Shown here: piece by piece, positions 41,679-53,385 of the stretch
Layout of the letters: every line of letters begins with the position of its first letter
Position numbering within the stretch: position 1 is the stretch's first letter
Assembly: GCF_001679725.1 (NCBI RefSeq)
Contig: NZ_CP016282.1
Location: forward strand, 1-64,000
Source: Cryobacterium arcticum
Lineage (GTDB): Bacteria > Actinomycetota > Actinomycetes > Actinomycetales > Microbacteriaceae
Direction: 5' to 3'
DNA: 64,000 nt
Translations under genes and position numbers: made by a program
Notes under the pieces: model-generated
What the model saw: only the letters and a program-made list of their open reading frames with translations
The model's database searches: none
Told to the model about the DNA's origin: nothing

Positions 41679-42536
41679 ATGATTTTCCCCCGCATCGCTT
41701 TCCTCGACGTCGACGGCACCCTCATCGACTCGGGTGAGGTGATCGCAGACTCCACCATCGAGGCGGTGCAGACCGCCAGGGCCAACGGGCACCTGGTGTA
41801 CCTGTGCACCGGCCGGGCGAGCGTGGAGATCTACGCCAAGATCCGCGACATCGGCTTCGACGGTGCGATCAGCGCCGGCGGCGGGTTCGCCGAGATCGGC
41901 GACGAACTCGTGATCAGCCGCACCATGCCCGAAGAGGCGGTGGCGCGGATGGTCGACTTCTACGACGAGTCCGGCTACGACTTCTACCTGCAGGCGTTCG
42001 CCGAGCTGTACCCGAGCCCCGGCGTGCGTGGACGTTTCGCCAGCTACCTGCAGGACGACCAGGCCCGCAGGGGCGAAACCCGTACCGACCTCGAATCGGT
42101 GACGGGCGAGCACGAACACCCGGCCCTCAAGGCGTTCGCCGATGTGCGCCCGCTCAGCTTCACCGGCATCGCGAAGTCGGTCTTCCTGGCCGGCGACCTG
42201 TCAGCGTTCGACCGGGTCACCGCGGCGCTCAGCGGCGACTTCCACGTGATCACCGGCACCATCCCGCACATGGGCAAGGGCAGCGGCGAGGTCACCCTCG
42301 GCGGGGTCAACAAGGGCTCGACGATTCTGCAACTGCTCGACAAGCTCGGCCTGGACGCTTCACGCGCCATCGGCGTGGGCGACAGCAACAACGACATCGA
42401 GATGCTGCAGGTCTGCGGTGTGGGCATCGCCATGGGCAACGCCACGGATGCCGTGAAGGCGCATGCCGATGAGGTCACCACGAGCGTGCTCGACGACGGA
42501 GTCTGGAATGCGTTCCGCCGCCACGGCCTGATCTGA
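41679..42536 (+). CDS. Cof-type HAD phosphatase
   Basis: A 285-residue HAD hydrolase of the Cof type (class IIB cap). The nucleophile is D10 and D12 is the acid/base (FLDVDGTLIDSG). CTGRAS is motif II, and VGDSNNDIEM near the C-terminus is motif IV. These enzymes dephosphorylate sugar phosphates or other small phosphates. It is at the end of the first beta-glucoside operon and may remove excess sugar phosphate. The ATG at 41679 has GGAG eight bases upstream; the GTG at 41628 lies in the hairpin and is unlikely. Confidence 0.85.
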   Translation: MIFPRIAFLDVDGTLIDSGEVIADSTIEAVQTARANGHLVYLCTGRASVEIYAKIRDIGFDGAISAGGGFAEIGDELVISRTMPEEAVARMVDFYDESGYDFYLQAFAELYPSPGVRGRFASYLQDDQARRGETRTDLESVTGEHEHPALKAFADVRPLSFTGIAKSVFLAGDLSAFDRVTAALSGDFHVITGTIPHMGKGSGEVTLGGVNKGSTILQLLDKLGLDASRAIGVGDSNNDIEMLQVCGVGIAMGNATDAVKAHADEVTTSVLDDGVWNAFRRHGLI

Positions 42537-42560
42537 CGGACGTTTCCCACTCAACCCCGT

Positions 42561-42850
42561 CGGTCGAGCTTGTCGAGACTCGGTGAGCAGACCAGCGGGG
42601 TCTACTTCGACAAGCTCAGCACGGCGTCGACAAGCTCGACCAGCGATCGGCCGCGATGCGCGGACAAGCTCACGGGGTCTCGACAGGCTCGACCAGCGTG
42701 TGGGCGCGATGCGCAGAGAAGCTTGCGGGGTCTACTTCGACAAGCTCAGCACGGCGTCGACAAGCTCGACCAGCGTTCGGGGCGATCCGCAGACCGTCTC
42801 GACCAGCGATCGGGGGCGATCCGCAGACCGCCTCGATCGGCGATCGGGGG
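42561..42850. repeat. Cluster of dispersed palindromic repeats with a 51-bp exact duplication
   Basis: This gap between the convergent HAD and thiolase genes has no gene. It contains GGTCGAGCTTGTCGAGAC (about 42562) and several inverted copies such as GGTCTCGACAGGCTCGACC (about 42677). A 51-bp segment starting GCGGGGTCTACTTCGACAAG is perfectly duplicated at 42595-42645 and 42725-42775. Shorter decayed units (GACCAGCGATCGG..., GATCCGCAGACCG...) follow. The pattern suggests tandem expansion of one hairpin-forming family. Confidence 0.85.
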
Positions 42851-42864
42851 CGGTTTGAGGCTGG

Positions 42865-44058
42865 TCAGAGGGCCTCGAGCACGCTCACGTAGTTGGCCAC
42901 CCCGACGCCGCCCATGTTCTGCACCAGGGCGCGCCGGGCGCCGGGCAGCTGCATCTCGCCGGCCGTGCCGGTGAGCTGCATGGCCGAGACCACATGCTGG
43001 GACACTCCGGTGGCGCCCACCGGGTGACCCTTGGCCTTGAGGCCGCCGGACAGGTTCACCGGCAGGCGTCCGCCCGGCTGCACCCAGCCCTCCTCGATGG
43101 CGCGGCGCCCCTCGCCGGCCGCGGTGAGGCCCATGGCCTCGTAGAGCACGAGCTCGGCGATGGTGAAGCAGTCGTGCACCTCGGCGAAGTCCACGTCGGC
43201 CAGGCCCACTCCGGCCATGCCCAGGGCACGCTCGAAGGAGACCCGGGTGGCCGCGAACGCCGTGGGGTCGCGCCGGGCCGCCGGCAGGAAGTCGTTGGCC
43301 TGGCCGAACCCGGTCAGGCGTACCGGGTCGGTGGCCGCGCCGGTGCTGCGGCGGGCATCCGTGCTGAGGATCACCGCGGCCGCGCCGTCGGAGACCGGCG
43401 AGCAGTCGGTACGGCGCAGCTGCCCGGCCACGATCGGGTTCTTCTCCGACACCGTGCGGCAGAACTCCTCGCCGAGGTCCTTACGCAGCTGCGCGTACGG
43501 GTTGGCGACGCCGTTGCGGTGGTTTTTCGCGGCGATCGAACCGAGCACGTCGCCGATCGCGCCGTAGCGCTCGGTGTACGCGTCGGCCACGACGGCGAAC
43601 AGGCCGGCGAACCCGGTGCTCGACGGGGTGCCGGCGAGGTCGTAGTCCGCGCCGAGCAGCGCCGCGCCCACCTGGTCGGCGGTGGCGTGGGTCATCTTCT
43701 CCGCGCCGATCACCAGCACGGTCTTCGCCGTGCCGGCCAGCAGCGATTTCACGCCCTGGTGGATCGCGGCGGACCCTGACGCGCAGGCGTTCTCCACCCG
43801 GGTGGCCGGCACGTTCGCCAGCGCCGGGTCGGCCTGCAGCACGAGCGAGGACGGGAAGGCCAACGGCACCAGGGCCGAGTTGAACTGGCCCAGGTAGACC
43901 TCGTCGATTTCGGCGGCGTCGATGCCGGCGCCCGCGATGGCGTCCCGGGTGACCTGCACAATGAGGGACTCGAGGGTGTCGTCGGTGAGCTTGCCGAACC
44001 GGCTGTGTCCCCAGCCGGTGAGCAAGATGTCGAGGCCGTTGCGGGTCGTGAGGCTCAT
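42865..44058 (-). CDS. Thiolase (acetyl-CoA acetyltransferase, SCP-x type)
   Basis: A 397-residue thiolase that cleaves acetoacetyl-CoA to two acetyl-CoA. The acyl-enzyme cysteine is C92 in [10 protein letters not shown]. The second Cys/His region reads HDCFTIAEL, and [14 protein letters not shown] is near the C-terminus, as in SCP2/SCP-x thiolases. It is the last gene of a catabolic operon and overlaps scoB by four bases. The CoA transferase genes next to it supply acetoacetyl-CoA. No upstream beta-oxidation genes are present. Confidence 0.9.
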   Translation of the reverse strand: MSLTTRNGLDILLTGWGHSRFGKLTDDTLESLIVQVTRDAIAGAGIDAAEIDEVYLGQFNSALVPLAFPSSLVLQADPALANVPATRVENACASGSAAIHQGVKSLLAGTAKTVLVIGAEKMTHATADQVGAALLGADYDLAGTPSSTGFAGLFAVVADAYTERYGAIGDVLGSIAAKNHRNGVANPYAQLRKDLGEEFCRTVSEKNPIVAGQLRRTDCSPVSDGAAAVILSTDARRSTGAATDPVRLTGFGQANDFLPAARRDPTAFAATRVSFERALGMAGVGLADVDFAEVHDCFTIAELVLYEAMGLTAAGEGRRAIEEGWVQPGGRLPVNLSGGLKAKGHPVGATGVSQHVVSAMQLTGTAGEMQLPGARRALVQNMGGVGVANYVSVLEAL

Positions 44059-44705
44059 GCGACCACCTCCGCCCGGGCATCCGTGAACTCGGCGTCGGTG
44101 CAGTCACGCAGCCGGTCCACGGTGACGCCGGGGGCGAGGCGCACAAGCTGCAGGCCGGCATCCGTGATGTCGAAGACGGCGAGGTCGGAGATGATGCGGT
44201 CGACCACGGCCACGCCGGTGAGCGGCAGGGTGCACTCGGTGACGATCTTGGGCGAGCCGTCGCGGGCGACGTGCTCGGTGAGCACGACCACCCGCGGGGT
44301 GCCGGCGACCAGGTCCATGGCGCCGCCCATGCCCTTGACCATCTTGCCGGGGATGGTCCAGTTGGCCAGGTCCCCGCGGCCGGAGACCTGCATGGCGCCG
44401 AGGATGGCGACCTTGACGTGGCCGCCGCGGATCATGCCGAACGAGGTGGCCGAGTCGAACACCGACCCGCCCGGCAGCACCGTGACCGTCTGCTTGCCGG
44501 CGTTGATGAGGTCGGCGTCCTCGTCGCCCTCGAACGGGAACGGGCCCATGCCCAGCAACCCGTTCTCGCTCTGCAGCGTCACGCTCACCCCGGCCGGCAG
44601 GTTGTTGGCCACCAGGGTGGGGATGCCGATGCCGAGGTTGACATAGTCACCGTCCTCCAGCTCGGCGGCCGCGATGGCGGCCATCTCGTCGCGGGTCCAG
44701 GTCAT
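44055..44705 (-). CDS. scoB: 3-oxoacid CoA-transferase subunit B
   Basis: A 216-residue subunit of succinyl-CoA:acetoacetate CoA-transferase. The catalytic glutamate that forms the CoA thioester is E47 in [11 protein letters not shown]. The N-terminal segment [14 protein letters not shown] and [14 protein letters not shown] are typical. It needs the A subunit encoded directly upstream, with which it overlaps by four bases. It activates acetoacetate to acetoacetyl-CoA for the thiolase. Confidence 0.93.
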   Translation of the reverse strand: MTWTRDEMAAIAAAELEDGDYVNLGIGIPTLVANNLPAGVSVTLQSENGLLGMGPFPFEGDEDADLINAGKQTVTVLPGGSVFDSATSFGMIRGGHVKVAILGAMQVSGRGDLANWTIPGKMVKGMGGAMDLVAGTPRVVVLTEHVARDGSPKIVTECTLPLTGVAVVDRIISDLAVFDITDAGLQLVRLAPGVTVDRLRDCTDAEFTDARAEVVA

Positions 44706-45442
44706 CGGAGGGCTCCTTCGGGGCTGACTGTGGCGCGGGCGGTGTCGCGCCGGCGCACCGTGCGCTGTTCGATCGGCTTCTCGCGGGCCGTTGCCGGCAC
44801 CAGGCGTTGCACGTAGACGCCGGGGGTGACGACGTTGTCGGGGTCGAGTTCCCCGGCCAGCACGATGTGCTCGGCCTCCGCGATGGTGACCCGCCCGGCG
44901 GTGGCGACCACCGGGTTGAAGTTGCGGGCGGTGTAGCGGTAGGTGAGATTGCCGGCGGTGTCGGCCCGGTGGGCGCGCACGAGCGAGACGTCGGCGACGA
45001 TGGCGCGCTCCTGCACATAGCGTTCGCCGTCGAAGTCGGCGTGCGGCTTACCGTCGGCGACCAGGGTGCCGACCCCGGTCTTGGTGAAGAACGCGGGGAT
45101 GCCCGAGCCGCCGGCCCGCAGCCGCTCGGCCAGGGTGCCCTGGGGGCTGAACTCGACCTCTAGGCGTCCGTCGAGGAACTGCTCGGCGAAGAGCCTGTTC
45201 TCACCCACGTAGGAGGCGATGACCTTCCGCACCTGGCCGGCTTCGAGCAGCTGGCCGAGGCCCAGGCCGTCGACGCCCATGTTGTTCGAGACCACGGTGA
45301 GGCCGGTCACGCCGGAGTCGCGCACGGCTTCGATCAGGTCCGCGGGGATGCCGCTCAGGCCGAAGCCGCCGACAGCGAGCACGCAGCCGTCGGTGAGGGT
45401 GCCGGCGAGGGCCTCGGCGGCGCTGAGGTGCAGTGTTGTCAT
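44702..45442 (-). CDS. scoA: 3-oxoacid CoA-transferase subunit A
   Basis: A 246-residue A subunit of the CoA-transferase. The CoA-binding glycine signature [16 protein letters not shown] is at about residues 25-40, and the loop [14 protein letters not shown] carries the ENR motif typical of the subunit. At the C-terminus the family-typical [19 protein letters not shown] is followed by a tail of about 40 residues. It lies 46 bp downstream of the dehydrogenase gene in the same operon. Confidence 0.93.
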   Translation of the reverse strand: MTTLHLSAAEALAGTLTDGCVLAVGGFGLSGIPADLIEAVRDSGVTGLTVVSNNMGVDGLGLGQLLEAGQVRKVIASYVGENRLFAEQFLDGRLEVEFSPQGTLAERLRAGGSGIPAFFTKTGVGTLVADGKPHADFDGERYVQERAIVADVSLVRAHRADTAGNLTYRYTARNFNPVVATAGRVTIAEAEHIVLAGELDPDNVVTPGVYVQRLVPATAREKPIEQRTVRRRDTARATVSPEGALR

Positions 45443-45488
45443 CGGATTCTCCTCGTGATCAGGATGCGGGGTGGATGCGCCGGGCCGC

Positions 45489-46235
45489 TCACGCGGTCCA
45501 GCCGCCGTCCATCAGGTACGACGAGCCGGTGACCATGGCCGCCTCGCGGGAGGCGAGGAACACGACCAGGGCCGCCACTTCCTCGGGTTCGACGAGCCGT
45601 TTGATGGCGTTCTTGGCCAGGATCACCTCGTGCATCACCTCATCGGCGGGGATGCCGTGCGCCTCGGCCTGCGCCGAGATCTGGCTCTCCAGCAGAGGCG
45701 TGCGCACGTAGCCGGGGTTCACGCAGTTGCTGGTGACCCCGTGTTCGCCGCCCTCGAGCGCGGTCACCTTGGACAGCCCTTCGAGGCCGTGCTTGGCGGT
45801 GACGTACGCCGACTTGAACGCCGAGGCGCGCAGCCCGTGCACCGACGAGACGTTGATGATCCGGCCGTGCCCGTTCTTGTACATGTGCGGCAGGGCGGCC
45901 CGGATGAGCAGGAACGGCACCTCGACCATGAGCGTCTGCATCCGGCGGAACTCCGCCGGGTCGAAACTCTCCAGGGGGCTGATGGTCTGGTAGCCGGCGT
46001 TGTTGACCAGGATGTCGGCGGACAGCGTGAGCGTCTCGAGCGCCGCGGTGTCGAGCAGGTCGACGGCCCAGGCTTCGCCGCGCACCTGGCCGGCCACCCG
46101 TTCGGCGGCCTCGGCGTCCCGGTCGGCGACGATCACATGGGCGCCCCGGGCGGCCAGGGCCGCCGCGCAGGCGGCCCCGATGCCGCCGGCGCCGCCGGTG
46201 ATCAGCGCGCTCTGGCCGGTGAGGTCGCTGAGCAT
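45489..46235 (-). CDS. 3-hydroxybutyrate dehydrogenase-like SDR
   Basis: A 248-residue short-chain dehydrogenase, probably 3-hydroxybutyrate dehydrogenase, which makes acetoacetate with NAD. Rossmann motif TGGAGGIGAACA is at about residues 13-24, NNAG near 85, the catalytic SSVHG, and YVTAKHG (Tyr and Lys, about 147-151). The VHGLRASAFKSAYVTAKHG region resembles bacterial BDH enzymes. Its ATG overlaps the stop of the transporter gene, and its product feeds the CoA-transferase downstream, which supports the assignment. Confidence 0.88.
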   Translation of the reverse strand: MLSDLTGQSALITGGAGGIGAACAAALAARGAHVIVADRDAEAAERVAGQVRGEAWAVDLLDTAALETLTLSADILVNNAGYQTISPLESFDPAEFRRMQTLMVEVPFLLIRAALPHMYKNGHGRIINVSSVHGLRASAFKSAYVTAKHGLEGLSKVTALEGGEHGVTSNCVNPGYVRTPLLESQISAQAEAHGIPADEVMHEVILAKNAIKRLVEPEEVAALVVFLASREAAMVTGSSYLMDGGWTA

Positions 46236-47623
46236 CAGAGGCTGCCGACCGGGGTCAGACCGTGCTTCCGGGCATCCGCCGCGTCGACGTCGCGGAGGGA
46301 GATGCCGCGGGTCTCCTTGAGGGTCACCACGGCGACCAGCGTGACGGCGCAGGCCGCGGCCACGTAGAGGGCCACCGGCAGCCAGGAGCCGTACTTCTGC
46401 AGCAGGGCCGTGGCGATGATCGGGGCCATCGACCCGGCCAGGATCGAGGTGACCTGGTAGCCGAGGGAGACACCAGAGTACCGCATCCGGGTGGGGAACA
46501 TCTCGGCCATGATGGCGGGCTGGCCGGCGTACATCAGCGAGTGGAAGCAGAGCCCGATGGTGATGGCGAGCACGATCAGCGCCGGGTTGAGGGTGTCGAA
46601 CATCGGGAAGGCGAAGAACGCCCAGGTGGAGCCGAGGACGGCGCCGGCGAGGTAGACGGGCTTGCGACCGATGCGGTCGGAGAGTCGGCCGACCTGCGGG
46701 ATCACCAGGAAATGCACCACGTGGGCGATCAGCAGTGCGAGCAGCAGGCTGCTGGTGTTGTACTGGTGCACAGTGACCAGGTACACGATCGAGAAGCTCA
46801 CGATGATGTAGTACAGGATGTTCTCGGCGAAGCGCAGGCCCATGGCGCCGAGGATGCCCTTCGGGTACTTGCGCACGACCTCGAGCACGCCGTAGTTCGC
46901 GGCCTTGTCGGCCTCTACCTGGGCGCGGGCCTCGAGGAAGATCGGCGCCTCGCTGACGTGGGTGCGGATGTAGTAACCGACCACGACGATCACGGCGGAG
47001 AGCCAGAACGCGACGCGCCAGCCCCAGCTGAGGAACTGGTCGGCCGGCAGGGTCCAGGACATGGTCAGCAGCACCAGGGTGGCGAGCAGATTGCCCACCG
47101 GCACGGCCGACTGCGGCCAGCTGGACCAGAACCCGCGGGACTGGTTCGGGCTGTGCTCGGCCACCAGCAGCACGGCGCCGCCCCACTCGCCGCCGACGGC
47201 GAAGCCCTGGATGAAGCGCAACGCCACCAGGAGGGCGGGCGCCCAGTAGCCGATGGTGTCGAAGCCGGGCAGGCATCCCATCAGGAACGTCGCGATGCCG
47301 ACCAGCACGATGGTGAGTTGCAGGGTGTGCTTGCGGCCGAGCCGGTCGCCGATCTGGCCGAAGACGATGCCGCCCAGCGGCCGGGCGATGAAGCCCACGG
47401 CATAGGTGAGGAACGCGGCGATGATGCCGTCGAGCTGGCTGCCCGCGTTGGGGAAGAAGACCGTGGCGAAGACCAGGCTCGCGGCCGTGGCGTAGAGGAA
47501 GAATTCGTACCACTCGACGACGGTGCCGACCATGGAGGCGGCGACGATCTTCTTGAGTCCCGAGGTTTCGCTGGTGGGGGAGGGACCGCTCGTGGCGGTG
47601 GTGACACGCGGGTTCGCGCTCAT
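46235..47623 (-). CDS. MHS-family MFS transporter, possibly for 3-hydroxybutyrate or acetoacetate
   Basis: A 462-residue proton symporter of the metabolite:H+ symporter (MHS) branch, with 12 membrane helices. GTVVEWYEFFLYATAASLVF in the first helix and RPLGGIVFGQIGDRLGRK in the loop are diagnostic. The natural substrate is not certain, but as the first gene of an operon that degrades ketone bodies it probably imports 3-hydroxybutyrate or acetoacetate. AAGGAGA is six bases before the ATG. It is divergent from the LysR gene. Confidence 0.88.
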   Translation of the reverse strand: MSANPRVTTATSGPSPTSETSGLKKIVAASMVGTVVEWYEFFLYATAASLVFATVFFPNAGSQLDGIIAAFLTYAVGFIARPLGGIVFGQIGDRLGRKHTLQLTIVLVGIATFLMGCLPGFDTIGYWAPALLVALRFIQGFAVGGEWGGAVLLVAEHSPNQSRGFWSSWPQSAVPVGNLLATLVLLTMSWTLPADQFLSWGWRVAFWLSAVIVVVGYYIRTHVSEAPIFLEARAQVEADKAANYGVLEVVRKYPKGILGAMGLRFAENILYYIIVSFSIVYLVTVHQYNTSSLLLALLIAHVVHFLVIPQVGRLSDRIGRKPVYLAGAVLGSTWAFFAFPMFDTLNPALIVLAITIGLCFHSLMYAGQPAIMAEMFPTRMRYSGVSLGYQVTSILAGSMAPIIATALLQKYGSWLPVALYVAAACAVTLVAVVTLKETRGISLRDVDAADARKHGLTPVGSL

Positions 47624-47760
47624 GGGGTCTCCTTGAGTATCGGCATTGACACTGGGTGGGGGAAAGGCTTGTCGTTCTGCGCAGGGGGCGGTGAACGGCT
47701 CCCCTGAGTATTCCCGCTCGCCGATGCTGCGACAATGACCACTTCACCACTCCCGATGTG

Positions 47761-47766
47761 CATAAT
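47761..47766 (+). promoter_or_regulatory. -10 element of the LysR regulator gene
   Basis: CATAAT ends seven bases before the ATG at 47774, which suggests a leaderless mRNA and supports this start over an in-frame ATG at 47735. Confidence 0.5.
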
Positions 47767-47773
47767 TGCAGAT

Positions 47774-48682
47774 ATGAGCGAATCAGCCGCCACCGGCTCG
47801 GCGAACCCCGACGACCTGCTGGTGCTGCTCGCCGTCGCCAGGACCGGTCGCTTCACCACCGCGGCCGAGTCCCTGGGCCTCAACCACACCACGATCTCCC
47901 GCCGCATCAGCGCCCTCGAGACGGCGTTGGGCGGCCGGGTGCTCTCCCGCACCGCGGGCGGCTGGGAGCTCACCGACCTGGGCACCCGGGCGGTGCGCGC
48001 GGCCGAGAACGTGGAGGCCGCCCTCGACCTGCTCGGCGGGCAGGCCGACGGCCGGGAGCTCTCCGGGGTTGTGCGGCTCAGCGCGACGGATGGCTTCAGC
48101 GCGTTCATCGCCGCGCCGGCGGTGGCCCAGCTGCAGCGGGCGCATCCGCTGCTGCGGGTGGAGATCGTCACGGTGACCCGGCAGGCGCTGCAGCACCGCT
48201 CGGGCCTCGACATCGAGGTCGTGGTGGGCCGCCCGCAGGCGCACCGGGCGGAGGCGTTCGAGCTGGGCCGCTACACGCTGGGCATGTACGCGTCGCGGGA
48301 GTACCTGGACCGGAACGGCACGCCGACCAGCGTGGCCGAGCTGGTGGAGCATCCGCTGGTCTACTTCGTGGACTCGATGTTGCAGGTGGACGACCTGGAC
48401 GCCCCGCGCCGGCTGGTGCCGACCATGCGCGGGGCGCTGAGCTCGACGAATGTGTTCGTGCAGATCGAGGCCACCCGGGTGGGCGGCGGCATCGGCCTGC
48501 TGCCCTGCTTCATGGCCGACCGGCACGACGACCTCGTGCGGGTGTTGCCGGCCGAGTTCGCCGAGGAGCTGCCCTATTGGATGGTGCTGCGCCCGGAGGC
48601 CAGGCGGCAGCCGGTGATCGCCGCCGTGGTGGAGGCCCTCCGCGCCCAAATGCTGACGGTGGCCGCGGCCCTCCGCGGCTAA
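47774..48682 (+). CDS. LysR family transcriptional regulator
   Basis: A 302-residue LysR-type regulator. The N-terminal winged helix (about 10-70) reads DDLLVLLAVARTGRFTTAAE, with the recognition helix GLNHTTISRRISALE. The C-terminal effector domain follows (about 90-300). It is divergent from the ketone-body operon with a 150-bp shared promoter region, the classic arrangement for a regulator that activates its neighbours in response to a pathway metabolite. I start at 47774; the ATG at 47735 adds 13 residues but has no ribosome-binding site. Confidence 0.9.
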   Translation: MSESAATGSANPDDLLVLLAVARTGRFTTAAESLGLNHTTISRRISALETALGGRVLSRTAGGWELTDLGTRAVRAAENVEAALDLLGGQADGRELSGVVRLSATDGFSAFIAAPAVAQLQRAHPLLRVEIVTVTRQALQHRSGLDIEVVVGRPQAHRAEAFELGRYTLGMYASREYLDRNGTPTSVAELVEHPLVYFVDSMLQVDDLDAPRRLVPTMRGALSSTNVFVQIEATRVGGGIGLLPCFMADRHDDLVRVLPAEFAEELPYWMVLRPEARRQPVIAAVVEALRAQMLTVAAALRG

Positions 48683-48685
48683 CCC

Positions 48686-48703
48686 AAGCCCGCTCGCGGG
48701 CTT
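48686..48703 (+). terminator. Short hairpin after the LysR gene
   Basis: AAGCCCGC and GCGGGCTT form a perfect 8-bp inverted repeat four bases after the LysR stop. It has no T-run. Confidence 0.4.
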
Positions 48704-48711
48704 GTCGGGGG

Positions 48712-48717
48712 TAGCGT
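48712..48717 (+). promoter_or_regulatory. -10 element of the phosphotransferase gene
   Basis: TAGCGT ends six bases before the ATG at 48724, again consistent with a leaderless mRNA. Confidence 0.45.
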
Positions 48718-48723
48718 GAGCGG

Positions 48724-49554
48724 ATGCGGGAGCCTTCGGACGAGATGCGCCGGCGGCTCACCGCCTGGGGCGTGACGCCCGCCGGGCCGCCACAGCTCAC
48801 ACCGTCGAGTGAGCTCGTTGCGGGCTCCCGGCAGGGCCGTGCGGTGATGCTCAAGATCGCCCTGGTCGACGAGGAGGTCAGGGGCGCCGCCCTGCTGGAC
48901 TGGTGGGGCGGCCACGGCGCTGCGCCGGTGCTTGAGCGCGAGGATCGCGCCATCCTGATGCTGCGGGCCACCGGGCCGGGGGACCTCGCCGGCATGGCCG
49001 CCTCCGGACGAGACGCCGCGGCCACCCAGATCCTCGTGCAGACCGCGATGGCGCTGCACGCCAATCCGGCGCCGACCGCGCAGGACGGGGTGGAGCTCGT
49101 GAACCTCCGTCACTGGTTCCACGACCTGTTGGCCACCGACAGCGACGACCCGCTGCTGCGGCGTGCCGCGGCGCTCGCCGAGCGGCTGCTCACGACCACG
49201 ACCACGGCGGATGTGGCGGTGCTGCACGGCGACATCCATCACGGAAATGTGCTCGACTTCGGCGACCACTGGGCGGCCATCGACCCGAAGGGCCTGATCG
49301 GGCATCGCGCCTTCGACTTCGCGAACATCCTCTGCAATCCCACCGAAGCCGACGCGCTCGCCCACCTCGGCGATCGTGTCGACAGCATCGGCCGGCAGGC
49401 GGGCATCGCGCCCGAGGTGCTGATCGAGTGGACTATCGCGTGGTGCGGGCTGTCCGTGGTCTGGGCCGGGCCTGCCGTGGACGGGTCATGGCACGCGCGA
49501 TCGGCCCGAGCCGTCGCGGAGCGGCTGCTCGCGATGGACCTGTCGGCCCGGTGA
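48724..49554 (+). CDS. StrB-like aminoglycoside/hydroxyurea phosphotransferase family protein
   Basis: A 276-residue kinase-like protein. The Brenner motif VLHGDIHHGNVL (near residue 163, with the catalytic Asp) and IDPKGLIGHRAFDFANIL, which has the metal-binding Asp, are those of the APH(6)/StrB-type and hydroxyurea phosphotransferase family. Members can phosphorylate streptomycin, but many chromosomal ones have other substrates, so resistance should not be assumed. It stands alone after the LysR gene and before a repeat cluster. Confidence 0.82.
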   Translation: MREPSDEMRRRLTAWGVTPAGPPQLTPSSELVAGSRQGRAVMLKIALVDEEVRGAALLDWWGGHGAAPVLEREDRAILMLRATGPGDLAGMAASGRDAAATQILVQTAMALHANPAPTAQDGVELVNLRHWFHDLLATDSDDPLLRRAAALAERLLTTTTTADVAVLHGDIHHGNVLDFGDHWAAIDPKGLIGHRAFDFANILCNPTEADALAHLGDRVDSIGRQAGIAPEVLIEWTIAWCGLSVVWAGPAVDGSWHARSARAVAERLLAMDLSAR

Positions 49555-49574
49555 CGTGGTCGCCCCCGATCGCC

Positions 49575-49825
49575 GGTCGAGCTTGTCGGACGTCGGTCGA
49601 GCTTGTCGAGCTGTGGGGACGCTTCGCGCCCGGGTGATTGGCGGAAGTGCACTTCCTCAGGAGACTCGGCGGGCTGGTCTGCGGAACGCACCCATTGCGT
49701 TGGTCGAGCTTGTCGAGACCCGGCGAGCGGATCTCGAGGCACGTCACGAGGTCTCGACAGGCTCGACCAGCGTCGGGGCGCGACATGCACGCACGTCACG
49801 AGGTCTCGACAGGCTCGACCAGCGT
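49575..49825. repeat. Cluster of dispersed palindromic repeats with a 35-bp exact duplication
   Basis: The 332 bp between the phosphotransferase stop and the RAT element hold no gene. They contain GGTCGAGCTTGTCG at 49575, 49595 and 49702 and the inverse GGTCTCGACAGGCTCGACC at 49750 and 49802. A 35-bp unit beginning GCACGTCACGAGGTC is exactly repeated at 49739-49773 and 49791-49825. The part at about 49621-49690 is unique sequence without recognisable features. Confidence 0.83.
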
Positions 49826-49886
49826 GTGGCGAGGCCCTGCAGAAACCGTGTCACGGGAGACACGGAGCGCGTGTTACGTTTGTCGC

Positions 49887-49917
49887 GGACATGTGACTGG
49901 TCGTGCAGGCAGGATCC
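49887..49917 (+). promoter_or_regulatory. RAT antiterminator RNA element, operon 2 (divergent)
   Basis: The element begins GGACATGTGACTG and ends GCAGGCAGGATCC. It keeps the ACTG...GCAGGCA core of the LicT RAT consensus but differs in the flanks (GGACATGT rather than GGATTGTT, and AGGATCC rather than AAAACC). It overlaps the terminator 5' arm from 49911, as the mechanism needs. Confidence 0.82.
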
Positions 49918-49955
49918 GACGAAACGCTTCAGGCGGGACGTTGGGTCCTTTTTTT
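49911..49955 (+). terminator. Conditional terminator in the leader of PTS operon 2
   Basis: AGGATCCGACG (49911-49921) pairs with CGTTGGGTCCT (49939-49949) over 11 positions including two G-U pairs, followed by seven T residues. It lies 67 bp before the PTS start codon. Confidence 0.85.
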
Positions 49956-50022
49956 GTGCCTGAATGCGGTCGGGAACGCGGTGAAGCGTGTGCGCATGTC
50001 CTCGGTATCCAAAGGAGGACCC

Positions 50023-53344
<3,322 letters not shown>

Positions 53345-53385
53345 GCCCGCCCGCTCAACTGCTCACCACGTCGACGGAGACACGT

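Noticed and set aside
42561..42850. CRISPR-like array
   Set aside because: The repeats are inverted, of unequal length and spacing, with no constant-size spacers and no cas genes nearby.
48724..49554. Acquired aminoglycoside resistance gene
   Set aside because: The StrB-like family has many chromosomal members with unknown substrates. No mobile element or resistance context is present.
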